A stretch of 64,000 nt of DNA from Arcobacter iocasae (GTDB lineage: Bacteria > Campylobacterota > Campylobacteria > Campylobacterales > Arcobacteraceae): the NCBI RefSeq assembly GCF_042214795.1, contig NZ_CP090177.1, positions 1,240,001 through 1,304,000 on the forward strand. Direction: 5' to 3'. The translations under genes and the position numbers were made by a program. Position 1 is the first letter of the stretch, and each line of letters begins with the position of its first letter. The notes under the pieces were generated by a model. That model did not search any database. It was not told where the DNA came from and saw nothing but the letters and a program-made list of their open reading frames with translations. This document shows, one piece after another, positions 34,635 to 43,345 of the stretch.

Positions 34635-35544
34635 TACTTAATACCTCTAATCCTGCCAATAATCTATCTCTATTTACTTTTAACATCTCAATTGCGAATT
34701 CTATCGATATTTCTCTTATTAAACCATTTGGTATTTTATGAAATATCTTTCTTACTTTTTCAATATCTAAATTTTCTAATTTTTTCAACCAATACATCGT
34801 CGCTTTTTTATTGTGTATAGAACAAAGTATAACAGACTCTAATGTAGTAAGTTTTTTGCCATCATTTCTATCATAAAAAGGTGTTTTGGCTCTTTTTACA
34901 AAGCTTTTTACTTTAAAACCTTCATCCTTTGATATAAGTCTTTTCCTTTTTCTTTCCAATGGTTCTCGACACCCCAAACCTGAAGCATGATCATACGTAG
35001 GAGATAAATATACAGACCCCTCAGAAACAATTAATCCCCAGTTTTCATGATGTCTATCTGGATTTGAAATTAAACAGTCTAACATAATATATCCTACAAA
35101 TACGTCAAAAGCTGAAGTTATAAATTTATTTTTATAACCTATAGGAACATTAATAACATCTGATTTAAGTATAGCTAAAACTGTACTTAATTTGTATTCC
35201 CTTAGTCCATATTTTTTTAAAGTATCATATTCTATATTTTTTAAAATAGTTGCTAATAATTCATTTCCTAAGACTAAACGTCCCTCTTGTGGAACAAAAC
35301 TCTCTGTAATAGTACCTTCCATATTTTGATATTTTGCAAATTCATATTTTGCATGAGGAATATCTAATTCTTCACAAATTTTACTAACAACTACTTCTGC
35401 CCAATCTTCTCCAGTATCAGGTCTTCCTTGTTTAAATAATTTTTTAGTTTTTTTATCAAAAAACCAAAATTTTGCTTTAGTACCTAATTGTTCTAACGAA
35501 TCTTTTTCTTCTCTTGAAAGTTCAACAATTTTAAATTTTTCCAT
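34624..35544 (-). CDS. HipA-like Ser/Thr kinase domain protein
   Basis: This is a 306-residue protein from the ATG at 35544. A beta-rich start with WFFDKKTKKLFKQGRPDTGE (nucleotide-binding side) is followed by IPHAKYE. The catalytic loop is SNPDRHHENWG (Asp163, Asn168 in this numbering) and the metal-binding motif is YDHASGLG (Asp185), in the order seen in HipA/PI-kinase-like toxins. All key residues are kept, so it is probably an active kinase. An ATG nine codons upstream abuts a TATAAT and is less likely. No HipB-type regulator is adjacent. The pairing with a HIRAN protein suggests a toxin-antitoxin or nucleic-acid-damage role (inference). Confidence 0.75.
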   Translation of the reverse strand: MEKFKIVELSREEKDSLEQLGTKAKFWFFDKKTKKLFKQGRPDTGEDWAEVVVSKICEELDIPHAKYEFAKYQNMEGTITESFVPQEGRLVLGNELLATILKNIEYDTLKKYGLREYKLSTVLAILKSDVINVPIGYKNKFITSAFDVFVGYIMLDCLISNPDRHHENWGLIVSEGSVYLSPTYDHASGLGCREPLERKRKRLISKDEGFKVKSFVKRAKTPFYDRNDGKKLTTLESVILCSIHNKKATMYWLKKLENLDIEKVRKIFHKIPNGLIREISIEFAIEMLKVNRDRLLAGLEVLSNEK

Positions 35545-35572
35545 TATAAATAACCTATTCCTTTGTTGCATA

Positions 35573-35578
35573 ATTATA
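35573..35578 (-). promoter_or_regulatory. Extended -10 promoter of the kinase/HIRAN pair
   Basis: The minus strand reads TGTTATAAT, an extended -10 (TGn plus a perfect TATAAT), ending one base before the first possible ATG. Transcription would start inside the first nine codons of the longer frame, which favours the ATG at 35544. No good -35 is present. Confidence 0.55.
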
Positions 35579-35612
35579 ACACAAAAATTATAGTCGAATA
35601 TATATACTAAAT

Positions 35613-35662
35613 AAATAACGGCTAGAAATTGGGCAAAAGTGGCTGATTTATAGCCATTATTT
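35613..35662 (-). terminator. Probable terminator of the YhiN-type gene
   Basis: AAATAACGGCTA (35613-35624) and TAGCCATTATTT (35651-35662) pair over 12 positions with one G-T type mismatch, looping 26 bases. On the minus strand the stem starts at the end of the flavoprotein gene and runs into TTATTTATTTAG. It would separate that gene from the downstream kinase pair. Confidence 0.45.
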
Positions 35663-36883
35663 AGCTAGGCTTCGTCCTGCTAAGTGACCTGACGCCCACG
35701 CGAAATGTAGATTATATCCACCTCTGTTTCCCACTATATCTAAAACCTCTCCTGCTAAATACAACCCTTCTACCTTCTTACTCTCATAAGTTCTATTATC
35801 CACCTCATCAGTTCTAACCCCTCCACCACTTGCTTCTGCGTGTTTGAAGCCTTGGGTGTCTGTGATTTTGAATCTCCAGTTTGTTAGGGTGTTGATTATG
35901 GCTCTTATTTGTTTGGCATTTATGTCTTTTGCTTTTGTCTCTTTGTCTATTGCATTTATTTGGCAGATTACTGGGGCTAGTTTATTTGATACTATTCCTG
36001 TTAGTAATAAAACTGCATTTGCATTTGGTAGGGTTTTAAATAGGTTTTCTATTTGTCCTAGGAGTTCATTTCTGTTTGTATTTGGGAAAAGATTTATTGA
36101 TACTTGTACATCTTGGTAAAGACTTAGGGGATAAACTGCGTATTGTGAAATATCTAGTATGGCAAAACCTGATAAGCCATATTTTGTAAAAAGTACATCA
36201 CCGTATATTTCACACTCTTTTTTTCCATCTAAGTATAAAGATACATTTGCCTCTTTTTTTACCCCTTGTATTCTTGAAGCTAGTTCAAAATCTGTATGAA
36301 GTCCTACAAGTGAGGGGTAAGTTAGGTTATATGTGTGTCCGAAATTTTGAGCTATGTTCATACCCTCTTCTGTGGCATTTAGTTGTGGTGCTGCTGCTAA
36401 TCCTGAGCTTATAAGTACTTTGTCATAATCTTTGAACTCATTGTGTGTACTTTTTACTATAAATTTATTTGCTTGTTTTTGTATGTCTATTACTTTTGTT
36501 TCTAAGATTAGATTTATGCCTAAATCTTCTAGTTCATTTTCTAATAAGTTTACTACTGATTTTGCTTCATTTGATAGAGGATATACTTTGTTTGTCTCTT
36601 TTATATCAAGTAATAGTCCAATACTCTTACAAAACTTTTCAAAAGCCTTATAATCAAACTCTTTTAAGGCATAATTTGTAAACTCTGGTTTTTCACCTAT
36701 GAAGTTTTCTACTCTTGCATTTGTATTGGAGATATTACATCTTCCATTTCCGCTTGCTAGTATTTTTTTACCTATTGCATTGTTATTATCAAAGAGATCT
36801 ATTTTTAAGTTTTTATTTAATCTTTTAGCAGTGATTGCAGATATTATTCCTGCTGCCCCTGCTCCTATTATTGCTATTTTCAA
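35657..36883 (-). CDS. NAD(P)/FAD-dependent oxidoreductase, YhiN/HI0933 family
   Basis: This 408-residue flavoprotein has the FAD dinucleotide motif IIGAGAAGIISAITA at 4-18 and KKILASGNGRCNISN near 44-58, which is diagnostic for the HI0933/YhiN family. The C-terminal second FAD motif is GLYLAGEVLDIVGNRGGYNL. The family is often annotated as aminoacetone oxidase, but the substrate of most members is not established. It is divergent from the RND efflux operon. Confidence 0.88.
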   Translation of the reverse strand: MKIAIIGAGAAGIISAITAKRLNKNLKIDLFDNNNAIGKKILASGNGRCNISNTNARVENFIGEKPEFTNYALKEFDYKAFEKFCKSIGLLLDIKETNKVYPLSNEAKSVVNLLENELEDLGINLILETKVIDIQKQANKFIVKSTHNEFKDYDKVLISSGLAAAPQLNATEEGMNIAQNFGHTYNLTYPSLVGLHTDFELASRIQGVKKEANVSLYLDGKKECEIYGDVLFTKYGLSGFAILDISQYAVYPLSLYQDVQVSINLFPNTNRNELLGQIENLFKTLPNANAVLLLTGIVSNKLAPVICQINAIDKETKAKDINAKQIRAIINTLTNWRFKITDTQGFKHAEASGGGVRTDEVDNRTYESKKVEGLYLAGEVLDIVGNRGGYNLHFAWASGHLAGRSLAK

Positions 36884-37026
36884 AGTGTACCTTTATCTTT
36901 ATACTTTGGATTATACACTTTTTATGTTTTGAGTTTATTCAATCAAAGGGGCATAACTCTTTTTTAAATAAGATTTGGAAAAGTTTAGTTATTTTTTGTT
37001 ATGCCTATTACTCTTAAATTAACTTT

Positions 37027-37055
37027 TTGTTAAGATTTTATTAAAAAAATATGAT
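37027..37055 (+). promoter_or_regulatory. Putative promoter of the RND efflux operon
   Basis: TTGTTA (37027-37032) and TATGAT (37050-37055) are separated by 17 bases, 34 bp ahead of the preferred adaptor start. No regulator gene of the TetR or MarR type is adjacent to the operon, so control must come from elsewhere or be constitutive. Confidence 0.5.
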
Positions 37056-37088
37056 AATATATATAATATAAAATTGAGGAATAAATTA

Positions 37089-38255
37089 TTGAATAATTAC
37101 ATTAAAAAAAGTTATTTCTTTATTAGTTTAATCGGGATAATCACTATTTTTAGTGCTTGTTCTGAACAATCTGAAAAGAAAGCACCACCAAAAAGATTAG
37201 CCGAAGCTGGAACATATACAATAACTCAACAAGAAGTAACACTACAACAAAAACTTTCAGGAAGAACCGTTATTGCCTTAAATTCAGAAATTCGTCCTCA
37301 AATTGGAGGGATAATTGAGCGTCGATTATTTAAAGAGGGTTCATTTGTAAAAAAAGGTGATGTTTTATATAAAGTAGTTGCATCAAGTTATGAAGCTACA
37401 TACAACCAAACCAAAGCAGCTTATGAGAATGTCTTAGCAAATGTAAAAGCAGCAAAATTAAAAGATGAAAGATACGAAGATTTATTAAAAATTGATGGTG
37501 TTTCAAAGCAAGATTATGAAGATGCACATGTTGCATACTTACAAGCATTGGCAAGTGTAGCAGAAAAAAAAGCAGCTATGCAAAGTGCAAAGATTGATTT
37601 AGAGCATACTCAAATTAAGTCTCCTATTTCTGGGCATATTGGAGTATCAAGTGTAACAGAAGGTGCCCTTGTAACTGCCCAACAAACAACAGCACTTGCT
37701 AGTGTTAAATCACTTGATCCAATTTATGTAGACTTTACTCAATCAAGTGTACAAATGTTAAATTTACGAAAACTTTTAAAACAAAAAGATATGAAAAAAG
37801 GGAATACAACTGTTAGTTTAAAACTTGAAGATGGTTCAATTTATGAAAACAAAGGTGAATTGAAACTTCAAGAATTATCAGTAGATGAATCAACTGGTTC
37901 AGTTACCCTAAGAGCACAATTTCCAAATCCAAAAAATATATTATTACCAGGAATGTATGTAAATATTATTATAAATGAAGCTATTAATTCAAAAGCTATT
38001 TTAGTACCACAACAAGGTATTACTTTTAATGCAAGAGGAAATGCAACTGCAATGGTAGTAAATAAGAACAGTGAAGTCGAAAAAAAGGATGTTGTAACAC
38101 AAAAAGCTATCAATAATTTTTGGCTTATAAAAGAGGGATTTAAAGTAGGAGATCATTTAATTGTTGAAGGTCTAAATAAAATTAAAGTTGGTGATAAAGT
38201 TAAAGACATAGATGTATCATCAAAATTTAAATTTGATAATTCAGAAATAGAATAA
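37089..38255 (+). CDS. RND efflux periplasmic adaptor (AcrA/MexA family)
   Basis: From the TTG at 37089 (388 residues), with GAGGA 8 nt ahead; an upstream TTG at 37074 would overlap that site. The N-terminal signal ends in IFSAC, a likely lipoprotein cleavage site. The lipoyl/hairpin region shows IRPQIGGIIERRLFKEGSFV and LEHTQIKSPISGHIGVSSV, and the beta-barrel and membrane-proximal domains follow. It bridges the inner-membrane pump and outer-membrane channel encoded next. Its stop overlaps the pump ATG by one base. Confidence 0.93.
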   Translation: MNNYIKKSYFFISLIGIITIFSACSEQSEKKAPPKRLAEAGTYTITQQEVTLQQKLSGRTVIALNSEIRPQIGGIIERRLFKEGSFVKKGDVLYKVVASSYEATYNQTKAAYENVLANVKAAKLKDERYEDLLKIDGVSKQDYEDAHVAYLQALASVAEKKAAMQSAKIDLEHTQIKSPISGHIGVSSVTEGALVTAQQTTALASVKSLDPIYVDFTQSSVQMLNLRKLLKQKDMKKGNTTVSLKLEDGSIYENKGELKLQELSVDESTGSVTLRAQFPNPKNILLPGMYVNIIINEAINSKAILVPQQGITFNARGNATAMVVNKNSEVEKKDVVTQKAINNFWLIKEGFKVGDHLIVEGLNKIKVGDKVKDIDVSSKFKFDNSEIE

Positions 38256-41200
38256 TGGGTGCTTTTTTTATAAATAGGCCCATTTTTGCATGGGTTATCT
38301 CAATCATCATTATGTTAGCAGGATTAGGTTCTATTTACAATCTTCCTGTGGCACAATATCCAGATATAGCACCTCCTACCATTAGAATTTCTGCAACTTA
38401 TACAGGGGCAGATGCTGAGACTGTCGAAAATAGTGTTACTCAATTATTAGAACAACAATTAACAGGACTAGATAGTTTATTATACTTTTCCTCTTCAAGT
38501 GATTCTTCAGGAGGAGTTTCAATAAATGTATCTTTTGAACAAGGAACAGACCCAGATATAGCTCAAGTCCAAGTTCAAAATAAGATTTCCCAAGTAATAA
38601 CTAGACTACCAAGTTCAGTACAAGAACAAGGGGTAAATGTAACTAAGTCACAATCAGATTACTTGATGATTGCTGCTTTGTATGATGAGACAGATAAAGC
38701 AACAGGTTCTGATATCTCTGATTATTTAGTTAGTAATATACAAGATTCAATAGCAAGAGTTGAAGGAGTTGGGAGTATTAGAGTTTTTGGTTCTCAATAT
38801 GCAATGCGTATTTGGTTAGACCCATCAAAACTTTTAGCATATAAACTTATGCCTTCAGATATATCAACAGCTATAAAAAATCAAAATGTTCAAGTTTCAG
38901 CAGGAAACATAGGAGCTATGCCTACTTTAGCAAATCAAGAATTAAATGCAACAGTTACTGCTGAATCTAAATTACAAACTCCCCAACAGTTTAAAGATAT
39001 AATTATAAAAAATGATAAAAATGGAGCTTTAGTTCGTCTTTCAGATGTGGCAAGGGTTGAAATAGGAAATGAATCATATAGGACTATTCCAAGATTAAAT
39101 AGACACCCCGCTTCAGGACTTGCAGTTATGTTATCATCAGGAGCAAATGCACTATCAACGGCAGAAAGAGTCCGTGAAGTTTTAGCTTCTTTACAGCGTA
39201 ATATGCCTGAAGGATATAAAATAGCATATCCAGTAGATAGTACTAAGTTTATTAGTATCTCTATAAATGAAGTTGTGAAGACTTTAATAGAAGCTATAGT
39301 ACTTGTTGTACTTGTTGTTTTTCTATTTTTACAAAATTGGAGAGCTACAATTATTCCAGCAATTGCTGTTCCCGTTGTACTTTTAGGAACCTTTGGAGTT
39401 CTTCAAGTTTTTGGATACTCAATAAATACTTTAACAATGTTTGGAATGGTTTTATCCATTGGTTTACTTGTTGATGATGCCATTGTTGTAATTGAAAATG
39501 TTGAAAGGATTATGAGAGAGAAGGGTCTTTCTGCTCATGATGCTACAGTAGAATCAATGAAAGAAGTAAGCACTGTATTAATAGGAATTGCTGTTGTTCT
39601 TTCTGCTGTTTTCTTACCTATGGCATTTTTTGATGGCTCAACAGGTGTTATTTATAGACAATTTTCTATTACGATTGTCTCTTCTATGATTTTATCTGTT
39701 GTTGTTGCTTTAACTCTAACACCTGCCTTATGTGCTTCCTTATTAAACTCAAATCACCTAGATAAAGAAACAGGTTTTTTCCATTGGTTTAATAATACTT
39801 TTGAATCAATTACTAAAAAATATTCAAAAAAAGTTTTTAATATATTAAATAAACCCAAAAGATGGATGTTCTTATATACCATAATACTAGTAGCTATGGC
39901 ATATTTAACATATAAACTTCCTACTAGTTTTTTGCCCCTAGAAGACCAAGGTAAAGTTATGGCTCAAATTTCTTTGCCACAAGGTGCTTCTATAAAAAGA
40001 ACTAATGAGATAGCAAAAGAACTTGAAGATTATTTTCTGGATACAGAAAAAGATAATACAAAAGCTATTTTTACAATCTCAGGATTTAACTTTAGTGGAA
40101 GTGGACAAAATGCTGGATTAGCATTTCTTTCATTAAAAGATTGGGAAGATAGAGAAGATAGTGCAGGTACAATAGTAAATCGTACAAATAAAAATCTATC
40201 TACAATAAGAGATGCTAAGATTTTTGCTTTAAATCCTCCTTCAATAAGAGGATTAGGAAATACAAATGGTTTCACTTTTCAACTTCAAGCAAATGCTGGT
40301 ACATCTAGAGATACTTTAAAACAAATGAGAGATACTCTTTTAAGTAAGGCTTCAAAAGATCCTATGCTTACAGGAGTTAGACTTGGAAGTATGTCTGAGA
40401 CTTCTCAGCTACATATAGATATTGACCATGAAAAAGCTGTCTCTTTAGGTCTTAGATTACCTGATATTAACTCAACACTAAATGCTGCATGGGCAGGAAG
40501 TTATGTAAATGACTTTATTGATAGAGGTCGAGTTAAAAAAGTATATATCCAAGGTGATGCACAATTTCGTTCTGCCCCTGATGACATTAATAAATGGTAT
40601 GTAAGGGGTAGTGATGGAGAGAGTATGAGTTCCTTTTCAAATTTTGCAAAGACAACTTGGACTTATGGGCCAGAGAGTCTATCTAGATACAATGGATTAG
40701 CTGCTTATGAGATACAAGGGGCAGGTAAGGAAGGCGTAAGTTCAGGAGATGCTATGAATGAGATGTCAAAACTAGCAAAAGAGCTTCCAAAGGGTTCTAG
40801 TTTTGCATGGAGTGGATTATCATATCAAGAGTATAAATCAAGTGGACAAAGTGCATTTTTATACTCAGTATCTATTTTATTTGTTTTCCTATGTCTTGCA
40901 GCCCTTTATGAGAGTTGGTCTATTCCTTTTTCTGTTTTATTAGTTCTTCCATTAGGGATAATTGGTGCTGTAGCAATTACTTCAATTAGAGGATTAGAAA
41001 ATGATGTTTATTTTCAAGTTGCCCTATTAACAGTAATTGGATTATCCTCTAAAAATGCAATTATGATTGTAGAATTTGTCGAAGCTGCATATAAAAATGG
41101 TAACTCCTTATTAGATGCAGCAGTAGAAGGGGCAAGATTAAGATTTAGACCTATCTTAATGACTTCTTTAGCTTTCGTTGTTGGTGTTTTACCTCTTGCA

Positions 41201-41383
41201 CTTTCAACAGGTGCTGGTGCAAATAGTAGAATCGCAATAGGGACAGGAATTGTGGGAGGAACGCTTAGTGCTACAATTCTTGGAGTATTTATGATTCCAC
41301 TATTTTATGTTTTAATTAGTTCAATATTTAGAAGAGACAAAAAAGTAAATGCAAAAACAATTGAAAAAGGAGAGAATAAATGA
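38255..41383 (+). CDS. RND multidrug efflux permease (AcrB/HAE1 family)
   Basis: This 1042-residue pump has the standard 12 spans and two large periplasmic loops. It starts MGAFFINRPIFAWVISI and keeps the proton-relay residues: the Asp pair in GLLVDDAIVVIENVER and the Lys in GLSSKNAIMIVEFVE. Length and motifs match AcrB-type hydrophobic/amphiphilic exporters rather than metal exporters. Substrates cannot be read from sequence. It overlaps the outer-membrane gene by 4 bp (ATGA). Confidence 0.96.
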   Translation: MGAFFINRPIFAWVISIIIMLAGLGSIYNLPVAQYPDIAPPTIRISATYTGADAETVENSVTQLLEQQLTGLDSLLYFSSSSDSSGGVSINVSFEQGTDPDIAQVQVQNKISQVITRLPSSVQEQGVNVTKSQSDYLMIAALYDETDKATGSDISDYLVSNIQDSIARVEGVGSIRVFGSQYAMRIWLDPSKLLAYKLMPSDISTAIKNQNVQVSAGNIGAMPTLANQELNATVTAESKLQTPQQFKDIIIKNDKNGALVRLSDVARVEIGNESYRTIPRLNRHPASGLAVMLSSGANALSTAERVREVLASLQRNMPEGYKIAYPVDSTKFISISINEVVKTLIEAIVLVVLVVFLFLQNWRATIIPAIAVPVVLLGTFGVLQVFGYSINTLTMFGMVLSIGLLVDDAIVVIENVERIMREKGLSAHDATVESMKEVSTVLIGIAVVLSAVFLPMAFFDGSTGVIYRQFSITIVSSMILSVVVALTLTPALCASLLNSNHLDKETGFFHWFNNTFESITKKYSKKVFNILNKPKRWMFLYTIILVAMAYLTYKLPTSFLPLEDQGKVMAQISLPQGASIKRTNEIAKELEDYFLDTEKDNTKAIFTISGFNFSGSGQNAGLAFLSLKDWEDREDSAGTIVNRTNKNLSTIRDAKIFALNPPSIRGLGNTNGFTFQLQANAGTSRDTLKQMRDTLLSKASKDPMLTGVRLGSMSETSQLHIDIDHEKAVSLGLRLPDINSTLNAAWAGSYVNDFIDRGRVKKVYIQGDAQFRSAPDDINKWYVRGSDGESMSSFSNFAKTTWTYGPESLSRYNGLAAYEIQGAGKEGVSSGDAMNEMSKLAKELPKGSSFAWSGLSYQEYKSSGQSAFLYSVSILFVFLCLAALYESWSIPFSVLLVLPLGIIGAVAITSIRGLENDVYFQVALLTVIGLSSKNAIMIVEFVEAAYKNGNSLLDAAVEGARLRFRPILMTSLAFVVGVLPLALSTGAGANSRIAIGTGIVGGTLSATILGVFMIPLFYVLISSIFRRDKKVNAKTIEKGENK

Positions 41384-42804
41384 TAACAAATAAAATAATT
41401 CATATATCTATCTCTTTTGCTTTATCAATTTTTCTTAGTGCTTGTAGCCTAATAGATTCAAAATATGAGCAACCAACAGCTCCTATGCCAACAAATTGGC
41501 CAAAAGGTGAAGCATACAAAGAACAACTAAATCCAAATATAAATGAAACTCTTGTATGGGAAAATATGATTTTAGATGAAAAACTTAAAGAAGTTATTAA
41601 AATAGCACTTAAACAAAATCGTTCAATAAAAGAATCAATAGCAAATATACAATCAGCAAGAGCAAAATATAATGTACAACATGCAGGTGAATTTCCCTCA
41701 ATTGATGCGGGAGTTTCTGGTTCTAAAGCTCGTTCATTAAACAGTTCAAATACTAGTAAAGACACATCAAGTATCTCTGAGAATTATAAGGCAACTGTGG
41801 GTTTAAGTTCTTATGAGTTGGACTTTTTTGGCAAGGCGAGGAATTTATCTAAAGTAGATTTTGAAAGTTATTTATCTATTAAAGAAGCCCAAAGAGTAAC
41901 AAAAATTACAACTATTGCAGAAGTTACAAATGCTTGGCTAACAATGGCTGCAGATAAGAGTTTACTAGATTTTGCAAAAGAGACTTTAAATAGTAGTAAA
42001 AAAAGTTTGGACATTATTCAACAAAGAGTAAACCTAGGTGTGGATTCAAAAGTTACTCTTTATAATGTTCAAACAGTATATTACCAAGCACTTTCAGATA
42101 TAGAAAAATATAAAACTCAAGTTGCACAAGACCTAAATGCCCTTAATTTATTAGTAGGCCAAAATGTTAAAGAAGAGTTACTTCCTTCTTCATTAGATGA
42201 AAACAAAGAGTATTTAGCAACTATTCCAGTTGGTTTATCTTCTAAAGTTTTATTAAATCGTCCAGATATTTTACAGGCTGAACATGATTTAAAAGCTGCA
42301 AATGCAAATATTAGTGTTGCAAGAGCTGCTTATTTTCCATCTATTTCTATTACAACAAATGCTGGAATTGCAAGCAGTGCTTTAAATAATCTTTTCACAG
42401 GAGGAGCTGCTTCTATTTGGTCATTTGTTCCAAGTATCTCTTTGCCAATTTTTGATTGGGGCTCAAAAGGAGCTTCTTTGGATTATGCTAAGTCTCAAAG
42501 AAATCTTTACATAGCAAAATATGAACTTGCAATTCAAACTGCTTTTAAAGAAGTTTCAGATGCCCTTGCGAGATATGGAACAATTGAGAATCAATTGGAT
42601 GCACAAAAAAACTTAGTAGCTGCCTCAAAGAATAGTTTTTTTCTTTCTCAAAGAAGATATAAATCAGGTATTGATACTTATTTAAATGCTTTAACATCAC
42701 AAAGAAACTTATATAATGTAGAACAAAATTTAATCTCTTTGCGTTTAGCTAAAATCAATAATCGTGTAACTTTGTATAGAGTTTTAGCTAATGATGATAA
42801 TTAA
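41380..42804 (+). CDS. Outer-membrane efflux lipoprotein (NodT/OprM family)
   Basis: This 474-residue TolC-type channel has a lipoprotein signal (FLSAC near residue 22) and two repeated OEP regions with the family phrases WLTMAADKSLL, LLNRPDILQAEHDLKAANA and ARAAYFPSISIT. It completes a tripartite pump with the two genes upstream. Its stop is adjacent to the stop of the convergent cupin gene (42804/42805); a GC-containing inverted repeat just inside the cupin end may terminate both transcripts. Confidence 0.94.
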   Translation: MITNKIIHISISFALSIFLSACSLIDSKYEQPTAPMPTNWPKGEAYKEQLNPNINETLVWENMILDEKLKEVIKIALKQNRSIKESIANIQSARAKYNVQHAGEFPSIDAGVSGSKARSLNSSNTSKDTSSISENYKATVGLSSYELDFFGKARNLSKVDFESYLSIKEAQRVTKITTIAEVTNAWLTMAADKSLLDFAKETLNSSKKSLDIIQQRVNLGVDSKVTLYNVQTVYYQALSDIEKYKTQVAQDLNALNLLVGQNVKEELLPSSLDENKEYLATIPVGLSSKVLLNRPDILQAEHDLKAANANISVARAAYFPSISITTNAGIASSALNNLFTGGAASIWSFVPSISLPIFDWGSKGASLDYAKSQRNLYIAKYELAIQTAFKEVSDALARYGTIENQLDAQKNLVAASKNSFFLSQRRYKSGIDTYLNALTSQRNLYNVEQNLISLRLAKINNRVTLYRVLANDDN

Positions 42805-43131
42805 TTAAGAGTTATAATAGAAAATAGCTAGCCAAATTGTCGGCTGGCTTATAGAAGTATATTTTATTCTATGTTTTTCCCTTGCTTTTATATCCAAAAA
42901 ATCACCTTTTTTTAATTGTACTTCTCTTTTATCTTCAAATTCAAGAATAGCATCACCTTCTAAAAGTAATATAAACTCATTTTCATCTTGCTCATACCAA
43001 AAATTATCTTCACTTTTTTGTCCATTTGAAACAATTCTTTCAACTCTAACGCTTTTTTCTCTTAACAAAGTAATATATTCTTCATTATTTTTATCAACAT
43101 TAACTTTATCAAATATATTTTTTTTCTTCAT
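42805..43131 (-). CDS. Cupin domain protein
   Basis: This 108-residue single cupin has the first motif region ENEFILLLEGDAILEFED and the second GDFLDIKAREKHRIKY. The first histidine pair of metal cupins is missing (NEFILLLEG instead of HxH), while a His is kept in the second motif, so metal binding is uncertain. The function is unknown. AGAGGAAAA precedes the ATG. It is divergent from metY. Confidence 0.8.
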   Translation of the reverse strand: MKKKNIFDKVNVDKNNEEYITLLREKSVRVERIVSNGQKSEDNFWYEQDENEFILLLEGDAILEFEDKREVQLKKGDFLDIKAREKHRIKYTSISQPTIWLAIFYYNS

Positions 43132-43235
43132 TTTTTCCTCTTTTTACAATTCATATAAAATTAGTCTAGATTAATCTTATATGAATTTAAACATTTAGAA
43201 CAAGATAAAATACCTATTATATAGCTATTTATTAA

Positions 43236-43262
43236 GATTATATATACTTGAGTATATTAATC
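43236..43262. promoter_or_regulatory. Palindromic operator upstream of metY
   Basis: ATATAC-TTGA-GTATAT is a perfect 6+6 palindrome, flanked by GATTA on the left and TAATC on the right (an outer inverted pair, offset by one base). It lies 14 bp upstream of the metY -35. An Rrf2-family regulator is encoded in the same operon, so this is a candidate autoregulatory or sulfur-response site. Confidence 0.5.
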
Positions 43263-43275
43263 TATATTAAATCAC

Positions 43276-43304
43276 TTGACATTAAATAAAAAATATATTA
43301 CAAT
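43276..43304 (+). promoter_or_regulatory. Promoter of the sulfur assimilation cluster
   Basis: A perfect -35 TTGACA (43276-43281) and -10 TACAAT (43299-43304) are separated by 17 bases, about 40 bp ahead of the metY start. This is one of only three near-consensus sigma-70 promoters I found in the window. Confidence 0.8.
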
Positions 43305-43345
43305 TTCACATATAGATTTAATATGATATACAAAAAGGAATAAAT

